64,000 nucleotides of DNA. It comes from Merluccius polli. Lineage: Eukaryota > Chordata > Actinopteri > Gadiformes > Merlucciidae. The stretch's first letter is position 1. Each line of letters begins with the position of its first letter. The notes under the pieces were generated by a model. That model was not told the DNA's origin. It ran no database searches and saw only the letters and a list, made by a program, of their open reading frames with translations. The DNA lies in assembly GCA_030340625.1 (NCBI GenBank), contig JAOPHQ010002844.1:398501-462500 (forward strand). Reading direction: 5' to 3'. The position numbers and the translations under genes are program-made. Of this stretch, positions 53,900 through 64,000 are shown in pieces.

Positions 53900-54213
53900 C
53901 AGGGCCGGACTAACGCACAGGCTTGATATGGCTGCAGCCTAGGGGCCCCACCTGCCAGGGGGCCCCCGATTGGTCGAACCGGGGGCCCCTCCGCTAGTCC
54001 CGCGATCTGCTAGCGCCGCGATCCGGTAGCGCCGCGATCCGCACGCCCCCCCCGCTCAATAAAAAATCTCCGCTAGCACCCCCCCCCCCCCCCCCCCCCC
54101 CCCCCGCTCAACAAAAATGTCCGGGGGGGTGTGGTCCTTCGAGGTGGGGGGGGGGGGGGGGCCCTACATCGTCCAGCAGCCTAGGGGCCCCGGGCTTCCT
54201 TAATCCGGGCCTG
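53900..54213. mobile_element. hAT-type MITE, 314 bp
   Basis: Flanked by the exact 8-bp duplication ACTGTGTT (53892-53899, 54214-54221). Ends CAGGGCCGGACTAACGCA and, inverted, CAGGCCCGGATTAAGGAA. Interior has CCTAGGGGCCCC on both sides, a C-run (54081-54104) and a G-run (54147-54161). No coding capacity. Confidence 0.92.
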
Positions 54214-55239
54214 ACTGTGTTGTGTTTTTATATAGAGATCAAAGCAATCGGTCCGGTTGAACTAAATGAAACGTTAAGGACAATGTTAAGGACAATGCAC
54301 ACAGTGAGCAATGCATAGCAAACATTATTCTAAGGATATTTAACCAACGTGTTAGATGACTAAATAACTAATGATGTCACATTACATCACAGCTAATGAG
54401 TCATTGTTGTTCATGTGGTTTATCAGTTTCAAAAGGACTTGCTGGACTAATCTCTACTAAAGATCATCTCAAATCATTATGTCTCTCAGTTGACACAATG
54501 GAATATTTGGTGGGAACAAATTATAATTATAATAGTAATTAGTAGTAATTAGTTAGTAAAAATAGAGTATTCACACATATTAATGTTGGACCGCAGAGCG
54601 GTTGTACCCTAACAAAGGTTTATTATTACCTGCACGCTGCTGCTGCACTAGGGTGGCTCACATTTACATTTGAGGAACAATGGTAAAATGCTGAATAATT
54701 TAATGTTATCAGGTTTTTTGCCTGAGGCAAGGGCCATTTGACAGAAACATTACTGTACAGCTTGCTACATACCATTAGCATGGCCCTGGCTAAAAGCCCA
54801 ATCATTTTAGCATTGTTCAAATGTACTACCAAGCCCATGGTAAACACTAACAGAAACTCGGGTTTTGACCATATAAGGAAAGCCAGGAAGTCATCAACAC
54901 ACTGTTAGCTATTCAGCACATGGTCGGGTAAACACATTAATATTCACCTCTACTCTCCTGCCTCTGGCCAATCTAATCAGGGTTTGTTGGTGGAGTTTCC
55001 CTGCGGACTGGCTGTTTACTGATAAGACACCACATCCATAATATTTACAAAATGATGAAGGTGCATAGTAATAATAACAACTGAAAGATTATCTTGTCTT
55101 TATTTTGGTCACAGCGTAAAGAGTGACAGTTTACACAGAGGCGAATAAAACAGGACAGAAAGGTAATCAGCTAGAGGGAAAGTGATTGTGTTGTTGATGA
55201 GAGTTGGTATTAAGGAACTTCAGGGGGTCACTATTGTTA

Positions 55240-55370
55240 TGCTATTGCTGGTAGTGGATGAAGTGTCATATCCCCCCCCCCCACACACACAAATACACAC
55301 ACACTCACTATGTGAAGCACTATGGGTGTCTTAATGAGTGCTATGTAAATGCAAATAGTTATTATTGTTA
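55240..55370 (+). mobile_element. SINE 3' fragment, same family as 9740-10275
   Basis: GGTAGTGGATGAAGTGTCATATCC, split over C/CA runs, then CACTATGTGAAGCACTATGG and GTGCTATGTAAATGCAAATA. These parallel the tail of the 9.7-kb SINE (GGTAGTGGATGTGTCACATC; GTGCTATATAAATGCAA). The 5S head is absent. An ATT-type run follows. Confidence 0.65.
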
Positions 55371-55621
55371 TTGTTGTTGTTGTTGTTAAGTTAGTATTAT
55401 TATTATTATTATTTGTAGTAGAAGTAGTAGTATTATTGCAATCCAGCTGATATTGGTCAATGTTAAAACACTGCATGTTGCTCCAGTAAAAATGTAGCAT
55501 ATAGCATTGATGTTAATATTCCCTGGTTATGCCAAACCAACACTTTACTATAGCTAGAATATAGAGAGTAGTTGTTCCGTCATCTATGAGTAGTTTTGTA
55601 TAGATTAATTATATGCACAGA

Positions 55622-55623
<2 letters not shown>

Positions 55624-55712
<89 letters not shown>

Positions 55713-55786
55713 ATAGTTGACTATCTAGAAAACAAAGACTGAGCTTCTTGGTTTTACAATAGAGTTGGGTAGCAGCCAGTGAAATC

Positions 55787-55859
<73 letters not shown>

Positions 55860-56045
55860 GATAGAGTGGATATAGTCAGAGAAAGACAGATAGAGGTGAT
55901 ATAGTCAGAGAAAGACGGATAGAGAGATGGATATAGTCAGGGAAAGACGGATAGAGAGATGGATATAGTCAGGGAAAGACAGATAGAGAGGTGATATAGT
56001 CAGAGAAAGACAGAGAGGTGATATAGTCAGAGAAAGACAGATAGA
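55624..56045. repeat. (GT)n, (GATA)n and ~30-bp minisatellite cluster
   Basis: A GT run at 55624-55710 and a GATA run at 55785-55858. Then several irregular copies of a unit with GATATAGTCAG-GAAAGACAGA up to 56045, which apparently grew out of the GATA run. It ends about 70 bases from the donor of the next exon. Confidence 0.9.
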
Positions 56046-56115
56046 GCGCAGTCAAGAGTGGATCAATAATCCTCACTCTACAGTTACTTGTGAACACTAT
56101 TGCCCCCACACTCAC

Positions 56116-56334
56116 CTATGAAGAGCAGGCTGTTGAGCTGCAGGTGGACGTGCCCGTCATCGGGGGCCTCCTGTGTAGCAACAGGCAGCGCGTCCACGCT
56201 TAGCGACGCCTCCTTCACATTGCGCTCTGCGCGCACGCGGTGCCACCGGTTGTCGTCAAGCGGCTGGGGGGCAAGGACCCGCACCTCCAGGGGCCCGTTG
56301 CCCACGTCGAAGGAGAACAGCACTTCGGTGGAGG
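56116..56334 (-). CDS. cntnap5-like: CNTNAP exon: LamG3 middle
   Basis: 219 bp, phase 1 at both ends, about 73 residues: STEVLFSFDVGNGPLEVRVL, PLDDNRWHRVRAERNVKEAS, then LQLNSLLFIG. It closely follows the family consensus (TEVSFSFDVGNGP-E; L-D-(Q/R)WH-V-AERNVK-ASL-VD; L-LFVGG). Acceptor GCCTAG, donor GTGAGT. One of the best conserved exons here; GC-rich compared with its introns. Confidence 0.95.
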
Positions 56335-58047
56335 CTAGGCGAGAGAGGGGCCGGAGCAATGGGGGGGGGGGAAGAGAGAGAGAGCGATAGAGAGACAAAG
56401 CAGATGATGTGGGAGAAAATCACCAGGGACGAAAGAGAGAAGAAACAATGAAGGGTAATTTATGTCAAGTAACGATTATTTTCATAGTTTTCATATTTTC
56501 ACACTAACGATACTTTTTTCGATTAATCATTTCAATTTAGGTCTAAAAAATGTCTATTAATAATAGAAAATGCCATCACAAGTTACCAAAGTGATGTCTT
56601 AAATGTGCTTGCTTTATCTGACAAGCAGCCAAGAAAAACCACTAAAGTATTAATTTTATAATGATCCATAAACCAAACATTTGAATTTCTGAAGCATCAA
56701 GCAGCAAATGTTTGTTATTTGAACTTGATAAATGACCTAAACGATTCATTGATTATAAAAATTGTATTCGATTAAAGACCAAATTCACACGTTGTTGTCC
56801 TAGCAACCATTTTTAGATGTTTTACCCGTTTATAAATGTCGTCTTCAATGAGACAACAATACAGTTTTTGGACAACGATATTCAGGTGAACTATACCACA
56901 TAAATTAATAATTCCAAAGTCCAAAAGTCCAAAAACCATGGATCAAACACTGCAAGAAAAATGTTTTTTATTATTCAGTGTATCATCCCATGTGTACAGG
57001 TAGAGCACAATTGGTCTGATTTAATTATACATGATATATTGACCAAAAGATTTTGAGGTTCTAAAGTTAAAAAAAAGAATCAATCGTAGGTTGATCTTGT
57101 TTCTTGATCTCGTCCTGTTTGAACGTTTTGAGACTGCTCAAAGCCCTTCGAAGATGCCTCCCTGAGTCCAGGGAATGGCAGGGGAAGGTTGAAGTGGAGA
57201 ACCATGGGAACATTTGGCCAAACAGGGAAATATCTCAAAATCCAAACTTCACAGCCCAAGAGTTGCCACATCCAGGTGGAACAACATCCCTCCACAATCA
57301 TCGACTAACTCATAGAAAAATCTCCCGGCAATATCCCACAATGCAACACTAAGTTCATTTAGAGAAAGAAAGTTCCCAGACTTATATAAGAAGCAATATG
57401 ACTCTCGCTAACTTTTCTTTCTAACAACATTTTCCCGAGCCCAACCCCTACTATAAGACAGTTGCCATAACGATGCAGTGTCAATGGTTTTCCCTGGGGG
57501 GGAGGGAGATGTCTCCTGGTACCTCACATTTCTATAAAGATAGGAGGCATCTGAGGCTGGGTGTATACATTATTACATTCCCAACATGGGGCTATACACG
57601 AGTAAAAATAGCTGAAGAAAACGTCTTAAAAAGACACGGCATGAGTGGATTAGTAAGACCCCCCCCCCACATACACACACCCGGAGTCTTGCAGCAAAAA
57701 ATAGAAACATAAGCTTCTGCCACCAGCCTCGTTTGTTAATACATGCATTACAGAAGCTGTTTTTATTTTTAACAATCAAATATGATTTATTGTAATAATG
57801 ATCAAAGTATGTTCAATTACTGTCCAATTAAATTCTTCCTGAGACATTAAATACATTTCTTACTGTTTCAATTGTTTCCATTCGTTTTCAAGTATGTTTT
57901 TACATTTCTTTCTTTCATTGCATCCTTCCATAATGTCTGTTGATGCAACACTTTCATAAAAAGTGACAATCAAACAAATACTTTTGCTATCATCAGTTAA
58001 ACGTCCAAGTCATCGCCATCTAAGTGACTACTAACAAGGCTTTGATG

Positions 58048-58500
58048 CAAGCCAGGATCTACCATATGGGCAATCTGGGCATGTACCCAGGGGCCCCTGA
58101 GGCAAGTTTGCGTTTTTTGTTTTTTTTATGTTGCTCCACAGAAATATGACACAAAGCTTGACCCATTCTCTTGATCTTGAAAATTATCCAGTCAGAATGA
58201 AATACAAGTTGTTTCTAAGAAAATTAAGTGTCATGATTGATTTATTGGTGAGATAGCTGGGCAAGTGGTGACTGGTGAGAAAGTAGCAATGCACTGTATA
58301 GATGGTCAAGGTGGGTAAGGCTAGAGACGAGGCTGCTTGCACAGATTAAGATCAGTATTTCTTAAGCCAAGTCAAGGTTAAAAACAGTGGAATTAATTTT
58401 AAACTAACCCATCAATTGTATCAGTGAGAAGTGTGCGGGACAAACTGCCAAGCAGTGGAAAATGGACACCGTTAACCAAAATGGTTATGGTGTGTGTGTG

Positions 58501-58536
<36 letters not shown>

Positions 58537-58605
58537 TAGGGGGGGGGGGGGGGGGCTAATGAGCTTCAGTGGCCAGGGGCCCCTGGGGGTACTAATACAG
58601 CCTTG
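58048..58605. mobile_element. hAT-type MITE, ~558 bp
   Basis: Flanked by CTTTGATG (58040-58047) and CCTTGATG (58606-58613), seven of eight bases alike. Ends CAAGCCAGGATCTACCAT and, inverted, CAAGGCTGTATTAGTACC. A CCAGGGGCCCCTG motif lies near each end, similar in style to the 53.9-kb MITE. A GT/G run lies at 58489-58554. No transposase. Confidence 0.75.
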
Positions 58606-59874
58606 CCTTGATGAATAACAAGTTGACCACTCTTCTTGACTTGATTTCCTAGAACCATTAACACCGTAAAACAGACAGAACATGGCCGGGTGGCCAGCTA
58701 TAAGGTCACTGACCAGCTCCTCCATCACATAGATTCAATCGGGACAGTGACCAGCTGGCCAATCAGCAATCAGGACCTCTGCAAGTAAAATACGTCACGA
58801 TCCCGTTGAAAGATCACATGAGAAGATGACTTTCTCAACTGTCTAGATGTCAGATGGTTTAATCCATTACACACCCAACATCGCTGGAACAATAAGTCAG
58901 TGAGACATTCAACAGAAAAATAAAGTTTTTTGATTTTGATAATTTATTTATAATTATAGTCCTTTATTGAGGGAAAATACTAAGTATGAAATACTTATTA
59001 ATATAAGTTGGCAAATGCAAATTCACAAAGTTTTAGAACATTAACTCAGAGTGAGCAGATTTGAGAATGACCTCTGGCTCTGGTAATTTTTGACGGGCTT
59101 TTGACATTATTTATGACTTTTCATAGACTAAATGATTAATCGATTAATGGAAAGCACAATAAACCTTAATGGACATAAAAGATGGACATACAGATGATTG
59201 CTATTGCCACCCCAAAATGTATCTCAGAGAACCAAGGACACTGGCATCAGCTCCCTGTGCTAAAAGGAAACTTTGTTATACCCATCAGGTAGTAAGTAAA
59301 TAAATCCATGAATAAATCTATAATCATGCTGGGCTTTGTGTACAGTCTTGCTGTTCCCAGACCAAATAGAGTCTTAAGATAAGATAAGACACATCAGAAT
59401 AGAAAAAAATGCTTATTTGATATAAACGGTGCAAAGCCAACTCAATCCCTTGGACAGGGTGGGTGGTCTACACACCCCCCTCCTCCCACCTGCAGGTAAA
59501 TATATAAAGCCCCTCTGGTCAAAGCCACCGATCCTCAGATGGAGGTCCAGAGGTTACAGGTGGAGCTTTAAGCCCTTGGTCACAACAGTACTGACAACCT
59601 GCAGGGTCTCTGGGAGATGCCAAGTAAAAGTCAAAAGAAAGAGTTCAGAATGGGCAAAGGAAGTAGTGACTCAGTAATCCTGATATGGACAGATAGGTGT
59701 GTTAACATAATAGGGTAACAAGCCCTGCTTCCAATCAATAGTGTTCAAACAGGCCAGTTTGATACCCAATTGATTTAGCTAGATTATACGTCACTCCTCA
59801 ACCTTTCTGGTTCAAATCTGTTAAATGTTTTGAATAGATTTATAAAAAGGTGAGATAGAGACAGACACAGACAA

Positions 59875-60089
<215 letters not shown>

Positions 60090-60105
60090 GCTATTCCATA
60101 CTCAC

Positions 60106-60276
60106 AGCTCAGTTCAATGCGGATGAAGTCCTTGATGCCCAGGTTCTCTAGGAACACGCCGGAGGAGGCAGTGGTCTTAAACAGGAAGGAGATGTCTGCA
60201 CTCAGCTCAGCCCTGAACGTGGGGAAATGGAGGTATGACGTCTCCTTGTCGAAGAACACCGCGTTCCAGAAGTTCT
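60106..60276 (-). CDS. cntnap5-like: CNTNAP exon: start of LamG3
   Basis: 171 bp, phase 1 at both ends, about 57 residues: NFWNAVFFDKETSYLHFPTF, then AELSADISFLFKTTASSGVF, then LENLGIKDFIRIEL. Family pattern: N-WN--SF---SYLHF-TF-GE-SADISF-FKT---(W/S)GVFLEN-G--DFI--EL. The acceptor TTGCCAG gives the in-phase start; the open sequence further upstream is intron. Donor GTGAGT. Confidence 0.95.
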
Positions 60277-60389
60277 CTGGCAACCGAAGGGACAACACAT
60301 TTATTGCAGAAGCTGATGAACTGCAGGTGTAAACAAAAATGAACATTGAAAAATGTGGAATAGGTCTGTGGATGCCAACCTCCTTAAAA

Positions 60390-60640
60390 CAGTACAGACC
60401 AAGCCCTGGACCTGAGGTAGCCTTCGCTGCTGCTGCCGCCCCCTCCCTCTGGAACAACCTCCCCATACATATCTGTCAAGCTTACACCCTGTGCAACTGC
60501 AAAAAGGCTCTCACAACCCACCTCTTCGGTCTGGCTTTTCCCCACTGATACCCCCTCCTATTTTTTTCCAGTTTTGGTAGTTTTGTCTCATCCTAGTTAT
60601 TGTTTCATTTTGTCTTGTGAAGGGACTAATGGCACTTTTC
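60390..60640 (+). mobile_element. LINE ORF2 C-terminal fragment
   Basis: The plus strand encodes APSLWNNLPIHICQAYTLCN, then CKKALTTHLFGLAFPH, then stop. This matches the usual end of L2/Rex1-like ORF2 proteins (SLWN-LP--IR-A-SL--FK--LKTHLF). It is a short 5'-truncated relic, not a host gene. Confidence 0.75.
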
Positions 60641-61062
60641 CACTGCATTGTATCAGCTCGACTCGACCAGCTTGGATTGGGTTTCCATTAGTAAAAGTTG
60701 TGGACAGTACCTGGTACTTTTTTTTGTATCACCTCGGTCGAGGTTCATAGCGAGCTGAGCAGATACTAAAAGGTGACGTGAAAACACTGCAAATGGTTAA
60801 TGGTTTTAATAAAGAAGGGTATTAATAATGAACGTATTTTGCACTATTTAACACAAATTGAACCACTTCAGAAATTAAAAGAATAAAACGATCAGTTGAT
60901 AAAAACACGATTCTGCAGCGGTGGACTCCGCTGGCTCCGATTCAGACAGGGAAAGATACACACTGGAAATTTCCTTTAAAAAAAGAAATTAACTATTCGA
61001 ATATTCATTCAGAAAATCTAAAGATTATTCAAAGCTTGAAATTATGTATTCGGGCCAGCCCT
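60640..61062. mobile_element. Dispersed Ac-type repeat, copy 3 (GGTACC family)
   Basis: Begins TTTTCCACTGCATTGTATCA, a known style of teleost repeat with CTCGACTCGACC and ACCTGGTACTTTTTTT. It shares AGTTGATAAAAACACGATTC with the 15.9-kb copy. It ends GTATTCGGGCCAGCCCTA, the inverse of that copy's start. No transposase. Confidence 0.65.
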
Positions 61063-61315
61063 AGTGCGTAGCTAGTGTGTGGTTGAGCGAGTGAGCAAGA
61101 GCAAGCAGCAGAATGCAAACTGAGCAGAGTTACCTGGATGTAACTCCAATTCTATGACTACATGCATAGCTGGTTAGCAGTGAAGTTGACAGTTTAACAG
61201 TAAATGTACAGTGTAGGTTACAGTTTGTCAGAGAATAACAAACGGCACAGCAGTTTCATGCAGTGTCGCTATGAATCCTGCCTACAATGTATAATGTGCT
61301 CTGATGTGGACTCAC

Positions 61316-61443
61316 TGTCGCCGTGACAACGGAGCGGTCCTACCCTGTAGGCAGCCTCTGAACCAGCTCTCTGGATGTCCCCCAGCACCAGAGACCTGAC
61401 CGGCAGGCTCTCCTTGTGGGTCAGCAGACCAGAGTCAATGGCC
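61316..61443 (-). CDS. cntnap5-like: CNTNAP exon: fibrinogen-like domain end / LamG3 lead-in
   Basis: 128 bp, phase 2 start (one base after the acceptor CCCTACAG) and phase 1 end (donor GTGAGT), about 42 residues: IDSGLLTHKESLPVRSLVLG, then SEAAYRVGPLRCHGD. It matches the family stretch DTGFL--K-HLPV----GDT-R-GSEA---VGPL-C-GD at the end of the fibrinogen-like region. It is the most 5' exon in the window. The earlier exons (signal peptide, discoidin, LamG1-2, EGF1) would lie beyond 64000. A pyrimidine-rich tract of about 250 bases precedes its acceptor. Confidence 0.92.
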
Positions 61444-61454
61444 CTGTAGGGAGA

Positions 61455-61705
61455 ACAGGAGGAGCATGGGAAAATGAAGATGAGGAAGATGAAGAAGGGG
61501 AAGATGATAAAGAGGAAGAAGGGCATAAGAAAAAGGAAGGAGAAGAGAAAGAGGAAGATGATGAAAAGTATGAGGAAGAAGAGCATGTGGAATGGGAAGA
61601 AGAGGATGAAGAAGTGGATAAGGAAGATGAAGGGGATAAGGAAGATAAAGATGAAGAAGAGGATAAGGAAAAGGAAGAAGAGGAAGTAGAAGAGGATGAG
61701 AAGGC
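61455..61705 (+). repeat. Polypurine (GAA/GGA/GAT-rich) tract
   Basis: About 250 bases made almost only of A and G, with scattered T. Read in one plus-strand frame it gives an E/D/K-rich ORF, in another an M/K/R-rich one, so the ORFs reflect composition. On the gene's strand it is a long pyrimidine-rich tract leading to the acceptor at 61444. Confidence 0.9.
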
Positions 61706-62939
61706 TCACTGGGACCTAGCAGAATAAACACTGAAACACAGAACACGACACAGTACACTCAATTGACCTAACAGGTTACAAAAAGGAGACATGGAGATAC
61801 CTTGCATCTACAATGGACAAAACAAATCTTGGATTTTCTTCAAATATTTAACAAAAATATATGTTACACATGAAACGGCTGTTGGAGCTCATTGTACTTA
61901 CATCATATGACACATTGTAACAGGTAATCAGCACAGAACACAACAGGTTACTAGTACAAAACAAAACCTAGGAGAAATGTGATGTGATATATGACCTTGT
62001 CAAATGTATTTATTGCTTGTCAGCCATGCCCGGTGCAGGCTTTACACAGGAGGGGGAACATGACATCATATTACTGGTTAAAAGTTAAGCTTTATATGAT
62101 GGGGAGTGAAACATGACATCATACTATTGGCTGAAAGTTAAGCTTTATTAGATGGAAGATGGTGGAAACATGGTGGTCATGTGATCATAACAAGGGTACC
62201 ATTCCATACAGATAGTACAAGTCTACGACGATGGTCATGTGATCATAACATTTAACTGTACCATTCCATACAGACGGTCAATAACAGTTGAGATAAGGTA
62301 TGTATATTATATTTGGATGTAAACCCTACTAACAGAAGTATTTTCAAACATTGTGGAATACATTGTTGAGCAGGGGAACAGTATGATCTCCATGAAATCA
62401 AGTTCATTTCCACTTCACAGTGACTTTAAAGCCCCATTTCCCAGCTATTTATGTATTTTTCTTTCAATGACAAAGAGCCTCAGTAATGAATAATAATTGC
62501 CAATGGTTTGCATGTGGAGGGTTGTGGTGGAGAAGAGCAGGGGGGTAGACTAGCCTGGAGAAGGTCTTTTTAGGTTATTTTTGGATAGCATATTTTTAAG
62601 AGGTATAGAGTGCCATAGATCATCCTGGCAGCTGTGACATTCATGACATTGCATCTTTAAAAAAAATGTGGTTCTAAGTGAACCTTGTTTTGGAAGGAGC
62701 ACCTATCCATGCATGCTCACATTCAGATCAATGTTGTGATCAATGGTTTTTTTTACATGTTATTGCTATTGGTCAGTCTTGACCAATTGCTGGCAAATTA
62801 TGTCTACAAATAAAATGCCCCTTTTCCTTATGTTGGGTGTGCAGCAAGCTGATTAAATATCAAAGAAAAGATAAATGCTAGTTTTTAAAACTAACTCTTT
62901 TGTGTGTTTGGAGTAGGATATTGTTAAGTGTTCTAGTCT

Positions 62940-63332
62940 GTGTTCTAGTCTGTGTTCTAGCTAGACAGAATAGTTCACACGGCCGAGAAGATCATAGGTT
63001 GCAAACTCACCCCATCATCAGAAATCTACAAGGCCCACATGCAACGAAAGGGCATTAAATCCTGCTGGATGTAACTCATCCTGCCAACCATCTCCTTAGG
63101 ATCCTCCCATCAGGTAGAAGGCTGAGGGCTATTAACACAAAGACCTCCTGCTTTTCAAATAGCACATACTGTAGTGCAATTAGATTTTTAAATAGCTCTC
63201 CATCTTTGCACCAATACCTCATGGAAGTAGATCAATCCAACACAGGTCTTGGATAGTGTGTTTCTGGCTTTTTTTTTAGCAATATGTTTTAAACTGTGTT
63301 CATGCTACTATGCCGCAGTATTATATATATAC

Positions 63333-63363
<31 letters not shown>

Positions 63364-63383
63364 CCGGTATATATATGTATATA

Positions 63384-63444
<61 letters not shown>

Positions 63445-63860
63445 TACCAGAGGATTTCGGTTCGCGTTAATATCGGCGATAATAATATTATCGGCGATAA
63501 ATAATCTCGCGTTAATACCGCCGGTAACGCCGTTATCACTACGGCCCATCACTACTTTTTTCACATCAGCATCATCCTGTTACATTTGCACTTTTGGAAG
63601 TGAACTTAAAACCTGCACTTTAGGTGAACTTCCACTAAAGTCACTTGCCACTTTAGACTCTTGCCTATGTAGGGACGAGCCATGAATGAATGAGTGAATC
63701 ATGTATGTACTATGTCTTATGTCTATGTCTTTGTCTGTGGCTTCCTATTTTGTTATGTGTGGTGTTTGTCTTGTCTGTTGTATTGTAGAGCACACTGCAG
63801 CAAATCCCTAACAACTTCTGTTATATGGCAAATAAAGTATTGAATCTTGAATCTAGGGGT
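62940..63860 (+). mobile_element. Rex1/Babar-like LINE 3' end, interrupted
   Basis: 62985-63170 resembles the ORF2 C-terminus of fish CR1-like LINEs (AEKIIGCKL, EIYKAHMQRKG; then a PSGRR-like region, frame-broken). The 3' UTR follows and ends CAAATAAAGTATTGAATCTT and GAATC, the typical (TTGAATC)n tail. A (TA)n/MITE insertion lies at about 63315-63556. Heavily decayed. Confidence 0.65.
63315..63556. mobile_element. (TA)n array plus Ac-type MITE end
   Basis: A TA-rich run (63322-63442) followed by TTCGCGTTAATATCGGCGAT and several TTATCGGCGATAA / CGCGTTAATACCG inverted words. It ends, read on the minus strand, TAGTGATGGGCCGTAGTGAT. The layout ((TA)n beside TTATCGCCG-type repeats and a TAGTG-TGGGC end) parallels 4544-7232. 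Confidence 0.6.
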
Positions 63861-64000
63861 TGGTGTAAGTGGTTGTTCAATAATCAAAATCACAGCTAGT
63901 CATATATAATACATGTGCAGTTTCAGAAACCGTAACTTGAAGGCAAAGCACCACACACACTCCTATCTCCTCATAGCCCACATACTGCCCTTAAAGAGAA

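Larger units (their letters stand above)
51921..56115 (-). other. CNTNAP intron (4.2 kb)
   Basis: Holds CA repeats (52925-52991), a hAT-type MITE (53900-54213), a fragment resembling the 3' part of the 5S-headed SINE (about 55240-55370), GT (55624-55710) and GATA (55785-55858) microsatellites, and a GATATAGTCAGAGAAAGACA minisatellite (55860-56045). No other coding sequence was recognised. Confidence 0.75.
60277..61315 (-). other. CNTNAP intron (1.0 kb)
   Basis: Holds a LINE C-terminal fragment (60390-60640) and a dispersed repeat copy (60640-61062). Otherwise unremarkable. Confidence 0.75.
61444..64000 (-). other. CNTNAP intron, partial (at least 2.5 kb)
   Basis: Holds the purine tract (61455-61705), a duplicated pair of short segments around 62070-62280 (GACATCATA-TA-TGG-T-AAAGTTAAGCTTTAT and ATGGTCATGTGATCATAACA, each twice), and a LINE tail with a MITE inside it. 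No further CNTNAP exon was found; no stretch with a six-cysteine or WYGD-type fibrinogen-like motif is visible. Confidence 0.65.

Noticed and set aside
60339..60548. Small host ORF with SLWNNLP motif
   Set aside because: Matches the common C-terminus of LINE ORF2 and lies in an intron on the opposite strand.
61416..61727. Acidic E/D/K-rich ORF on the plus strand
   Set aside because: Composition of a polypurine tract; all frames are low-complexity, and it overlaps the acceptor region of a well-supported minus-strand exon.

Overview
The window is vertebrate nuclear DNA, almost certainly from a teleost fish. It has a multi-exon gene with long introns, dense microsatellites, a 5S-derived SINE with an L2-like tail, L2- and Rex3-type LINEs, a Gmr1-type LTR element, and many hAT and PIF/Harbinger DNA transposons. 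Only one host protein-coding gene is visible. It is on the minus strand and is the 3' half of a contactin-associated protein (CNTNAP/Caspr, neurexin superfamily). Ten coding exons run from 61443 down to the stop codon at 12335. They encode about 555 residues: the end of the fibrinogen-like domain, LamG3, EGF2, LamG4, a transmembrane helix and a short cytoplasmic tail ending in EYFI. All splice phases agree between neighbours, so the gene looks functional. The pre-membrane segment (PL-N-VRSDSA-IGG) and the tail resemble CNTNAP3/4/5 more than CNTNAP1/2. I could not settle the exact paralogue.

Layout. 1-12334 lies beyond the stop codon: probable 3' UTR, then intergenic DNA. It holds a composite inverted-repeat region (4544-7232) with a telomere-like array, a long hairpin and minisatellites. 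It also holds a 1.15-kb hAT transposon (7305-8454) that contains a piece of 28S rRNA gene, and a 5S-headed SINE (about 9740-10275). 12335-24274 holds the last seven exons, many of them close to simple repeats. The 27.4-kb intron 24275-51680 is mostly mobile DNA. One L2-type LINE (about 27950-46036) has been split by a Gmr1-type LTR retrotransposon that carries its own DNA-transposon insertion, by two PIF/Harbinger elements with CAG target duplications, by a Rex3-like LINE and by a hAT element. After it come an old hAT transposase gene broken by a second, inverted copy of the same hAT element, and a second, antisense L2-type LINE broken by another hAT. 51681-61443 holds the first three LamG3/EGF2 exons and the LamG3-leading exon, with two further hAT-type MITEs in the introns. 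61444-64000 is the start of the next intron, with a long purine tract and a Rex1/Babar-like LINE tail.

The most unusual items are the 28S rDNA fragment inside a transposon with an intact 8-bp target duplication, the Gmr1-type element with integrase ahead of reverse transcriptase and a murine-leukaemia-virus-like tRNA-Pro primer site, a vestigial copy of an exon end 26 kb away in the same intron, and several exons whose splice sites abut microsatellites. All identifications come from reading the sequence and from remembered family features. No database search was run.
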